From assembly GCA_905479665.1 (NCBI GenBank), contig CAJQNM010000480.1:1-7542 (forward strand): 7,542 nt of DNA, in the 5' to 3' direction. The notes beneath the pieces are model-generated. The model ran no database searches. It had not been told where the DNA came from and saw nothing but the letters and a program-made list of their open reading frames with translations. This document shows positions 5,205 through 7,542 of this stretch, piece after piece. The stretch is from an uncultured Saprospiraceae bacterium. Its GTDB lineage: Bacteria > Bacteroidota > Bacteroidia > Chitinophagales > Saprospiraceae. The translations under genes were made by a program, and so were the position numbers. Within the stretch, counting starts at the first letter, position 1; each line of letters opens with the position of its first letter.

Positions 5205-7542
5205 ATGAAACATATTATTTTAGCGGCACTCTTCTTGCTAACTACTTCCACCCTTGCCCAAGTCAGTGTAACGAAAGATGGGGATGGCATGAGATTGATC
5301 GTTGACGGAGAGCCTCTCATGATCAATGGCATGAATTGGGACTATTTCCCCATTGGTACCAATTTTTCGTACAGTCTTTGGAGTCAATCTGACGACATCA
5401 TCCGTGCAGCTCTTGATGAAGAGATGTCTCTCCTGAAAAACATGGGTATAAATGCGATTCGAGTTTACTCCGGTGTACAACCGAAATGGATTGAGTACAT
5501 CTATGAGAACCATGGCATCTACACCATGCTCAATCATTCCTTTGGTCGCTATGGGTTGACCATCAACGGGGTCTGGACTGCGGTTACTGACTATAGCGAC
5601 GCAGCCACCCAAGAGCTGCTGATGTCGGAGGCAACAAAGATGGCCGAAGAATATGGCAACACACCGGGTTTGTTGCTATTTCTATTGGGCAACGAGAACA
5701 ACTACGGTCTATTCTGGGCCGGCGCAGAGACAGAAGACTTTCCCGACGACGAGGAGGAAAAGCGCTTTATTGGGGAGTCGCGTGGTCGACCCATGTACAA
5801 GTTGATGAACGATGCCGCCATCAAAATGAAGGAGATCGACACCAATCACCCTGTGGCACTCTGCAATGGCGATGTACTCTTCATTGATGTCATTGCGGAG
5901 GAATGCCCTGATGTAGACATCTATGGGGTCAACATGTATCGAGGAGTCTCCTTCGGTGATGCATTTACTGTTATTCGGGACAAGGTCAACAAGCCCGTAA
6001 TGTTTACTGAGTTTGGTGCAGATGCTTTCAATGCTATAGAAAACGATGAAGATCAAGTGGCTCAAGCATACTACATGGTGGGCAATTGGAAGGAGATATA
6101 TGAAAATGCTGCCGGTCTTGGCAAAGCTGGAAACTCAATTGGTGGATTCACTTTTCAGTTTAGCGATGGTTGGTGGAAATTTGGTCAAACCAAGAACTTG
6201 AATGTGCATGATAACAATGCCTCCTGGAGCAACGGTGGGTACAACCGGGACCATATTGAAGGCCAAAACAACATGAATGAGGAGTGGTTCGGAATATGTG
6301 CTAAGGGCCCCACCAACGCACGGGGACTCTACAAACTCTATCCTCGAGCTGCATACTATGCGCTGCAAGAAGCTCATGCATACGATCCATTTGATGACGG
6401 TGTGACTAGCGAATCACTCAACCGATACTTTTCTGAGATTTCACTAACAGGCGCTGCACTTAGAGCAAGAGGCGACAAAGCTGCGCTCCAGGGTGGTCAG
6501 AAAAAAGTCCAGATCAGCGAATTGCGTGCAGAACTCACCACCTTCAATACGGGAGGTAGTCTACTAGCGACACCAAGTGATCCCGATCCAGACAAACAGC
6601 AATACCCCAATAAGTTGGGCTTCGATTTTATGCACTCATACTTCGTAGGAGTGGAAGGCAATCCAACTCCCAATATGCGCGCCAACGTCAATTTTAATAT
6701 CCTTGGATCGGTAGCGGAGAACCCCATAAATGAGATCTTTTATGAAATCAGAGGCAGAGATGTTGCCGTAAATTCACCCGATGGTGAGTTAACCCTTCGC
6801 AGTCCCAACGCACTGCAGGTCTACAATGCCGATTTTGAATGGACCCTGAAAGACTTTGACCTGCGTGGCTTTTACCGAACCGGCCATTACCATTGGGGGT
6901 ACGAAGGAGATTTCTTTGGGCTCTATCCCGAGGCCAACTATGGGCCCAATCTCGACATCTACAATGGTGAAGTGCTGGGCATTGAGTTGGATGGTAAGAA
7001 TGCCATGAAAGGACTAAAGGTGGCATTTGGCCCCCAGCTATGGTGGGGAGCGAATCCTGCTATACTGCTAAAGTATGGTCTTGAACTTGGTCACTACAAA
7101 GTGACTGGTGTGTTTCATGAAGACATCGATGACGCAGCCGCAGCCATCAGCTCCTTTGCCGTACCCGTTCCCCAGACTCGCCGTTTATCGTTGCATATCG
7201 AAAGAGACTTTGGCGCCTTTGGGTTTGAAATCGGGGGTCTTTGGGCCGGTCAACCCTTAAACGGCAGGCGATTCCAAGTGACGCAAGGCACTCCTGGAAA
7301 TTACTCGGTATTTACTGATGAAGTGGCCTCGAAGGACAACTGGGGTGGAAAGATCAAGCTCACCTACTCCAAAGGGCTGATAAACTGGTATGCTCAAGGA
7401 GCTGCCATGGGCCTCGTTGCCAATGGTGGTGCAGATTACACCAGAACCTTTACCGGTTGGAGACTGAAAGACTCCGGCAGCGGAAATCAAACGAATTTCC
7501 TCACGGGAATCTCATTAAACCTCGGTAGCATTCAGATTGCGC
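5205..7542 (+). CDS. Secreted GH-A (GH2-like) glycosidase fused to outer-membrane beta-barrel (3' partial)
   Basis: The frame is open from ATG 5205 to the window end (779 codons seen, no stop), so the C-terminus is missing. Residues 1-18 are a signal peptide (hydrophobic core about 4-12, TLA|Q cleavage). Residues about 19-400 form a clan GH-A TIM barrel that starts directly at the barrel, without the beta-sandwich domains of classical GH2 enzymes. NAIRVY contains Arg86. GNEN (162-165) supplies the likely acid/base Glu164. DIYGVNMY supplies Tyr245. FTEFGAD supplies the likely nucleophile Glu269. GGFTFQFSDGWW ends at Trp324, where a substrate-lining aromatic is expected. This points to a retaining glycosidase or transglycosidase, but the sugar specificity is not readable. 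After a linker with SDPDPDK (about 458-464), residues from about 470 onward alternate polar and aromatic positions in short strands, e.g. WTLKDFDLRGFYRTGHYHWG and FGAFGFEIGGLWAG, as in outer-membrane barrels. The enzyme domain would hang in the periplasm if the barrel has normal topology. GH5 or GH72-like relatives are alternatives to GH2. Confidence 0.85.
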   Translation, partial: MKHIILAALFLLTTSTLAQVSVTKDGDGMRLIVDGEPLMINGMNWDYFPIGTNFSYSLWSQSDDIIRAALDEEMSLLKNMGINAIRVYSGVQPKWIEYIYENHGIYTMLNHSFGRYGLTINGVWTAVTDYSDAATQELLMSEATKMAEEYGNTPGLLLFLLGNENNYGLFWAGAETEDFPDDEEEKRFIGESRGRPMYKLMNDAAIKMKEIDTNHPVALCNGDVLFIDVIAEECPDVDIYGVNMYRGVSFGDAFTVIRDKVNKPVMFTEFGADAFNAIENDEDQVAQAYYMVGNWKEIYENAAGLGKAGNSIGGFTFQFSDGWWKFGQTKNLNVHDNNASWSNGGYNRDHIEGQNNMNEEWFGICAKGPTNARGLYKLYPRAAYYALQEAHAYDPFDDGVTSESLNRYFSEISLTGAALRARGDKAALQGGQKKVQISELRAELTTFNTGGSLLATPSDPDPDKQQYPNKLGFDFMHSYFVGVEGNPTPNMRANVNFNILGSVAENPINEIFYEIRGRDVAVNSPDGELTLRSPNALQVYNADFEWTLKDFDLRGFYRTGHYHWGYEGDFFGLYPEANYGPNLDIYNGEVLGIELDGKNAMKGLKVAFGPQLWWGANPAILLKYGLELGHYKVTGVFHEDIDDAAAAISSFAVPVPQTRRLSLHIERDFGAFGFEIGGLWAGQPLNGRRFQVTQGTPGNYSVFTDEVASKDNWGGKIKLTYSKGLINWYAQGAAMGLVANGGADYTRTFTGWRLKDSGSGNQTNFLTGISLNLGSIQIA

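Noticed and set aside
5096..5305. 69-codon plus-strand frame crossing the glycosidase promoter and start
   Set aside because: It begins at a TTG inside the direct repeat and overlaps the signal peptide of the well-supported gene out of frame.
5238..5612. 124-codon minus-strand frame opposite the glycosidase domain
   Set aside because: It lies wholly antisense to the catalytic domain and has no family features. The other minus-strand frames between 5709 and 7490 were rejected for the same reason.

Overview
The window looks like chromosomal DNA from a member of the Bacteroidota. The evidence is a very large membrane-anchored regulator of the beta-propeller / triple-tyrosine / LuxR-type helix-turn-helix kind, which is largely confined to that phylum. 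In addition, a secreted enzyme carries a short signal peptide ending in A|Q, and a candidate promoter resembles the phylum's TTG...TAnnTTTG form. I cannot name a genus from this sequence.

There are three protein-coding genes and little else. On the minus strand, at the left, is a complete 603-residue acyl-CoA dehydrogenase (93-1904) of the long, four-part class with extra N- and C-terminal segments. A perfect 8-bp inverted repeat (68-87) just past its stop may end transcription. A 208-bp spacer then separates it from a second minus-strand gene (2113-4986). This encodes a 957-residue one-polypeptide sensor-regulator with a periplasmic beta-propeller, a Y_Y_Y domain, one membrane helix, a cytoplasmic coiled coil and a LuxR-like DNA-binding domain at the very C-terminus. 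It has neither a histidine kinase nor a receiver domain.

Divergent from the regulator, across a 218-bp intergenic region, is a plus-strand gene (5205 to beyond the window end). Its product begins with a signal peptide and a clan GH-A (GH2-like) TIM-barrel glycosidase domain with both catalytic glutamates present. It then continues into a long segment that reads like an outer-membrane beta-barrel. A glycosidase and a porin-like barrel in one chain is the most unusual item here.

The divergent intergenic region is structured. It holds a 16-bp direct repeat (15/16 identical) with a 24-bp period, whose ATTGTT core occurs a third time exactly one period further on. A candidate -33/-7 promoter follows, then a perfect 13-bp palindrome at the expected transcription start. 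The simplest reading is that the regulator senses an extracellular or periplasmic glycan product and controls the divergent glycosidase-barrel gene through these sites. This is inference from position and architecture. The acyl-CoA dehydrogenase has no evident functional tie to the other two genes.
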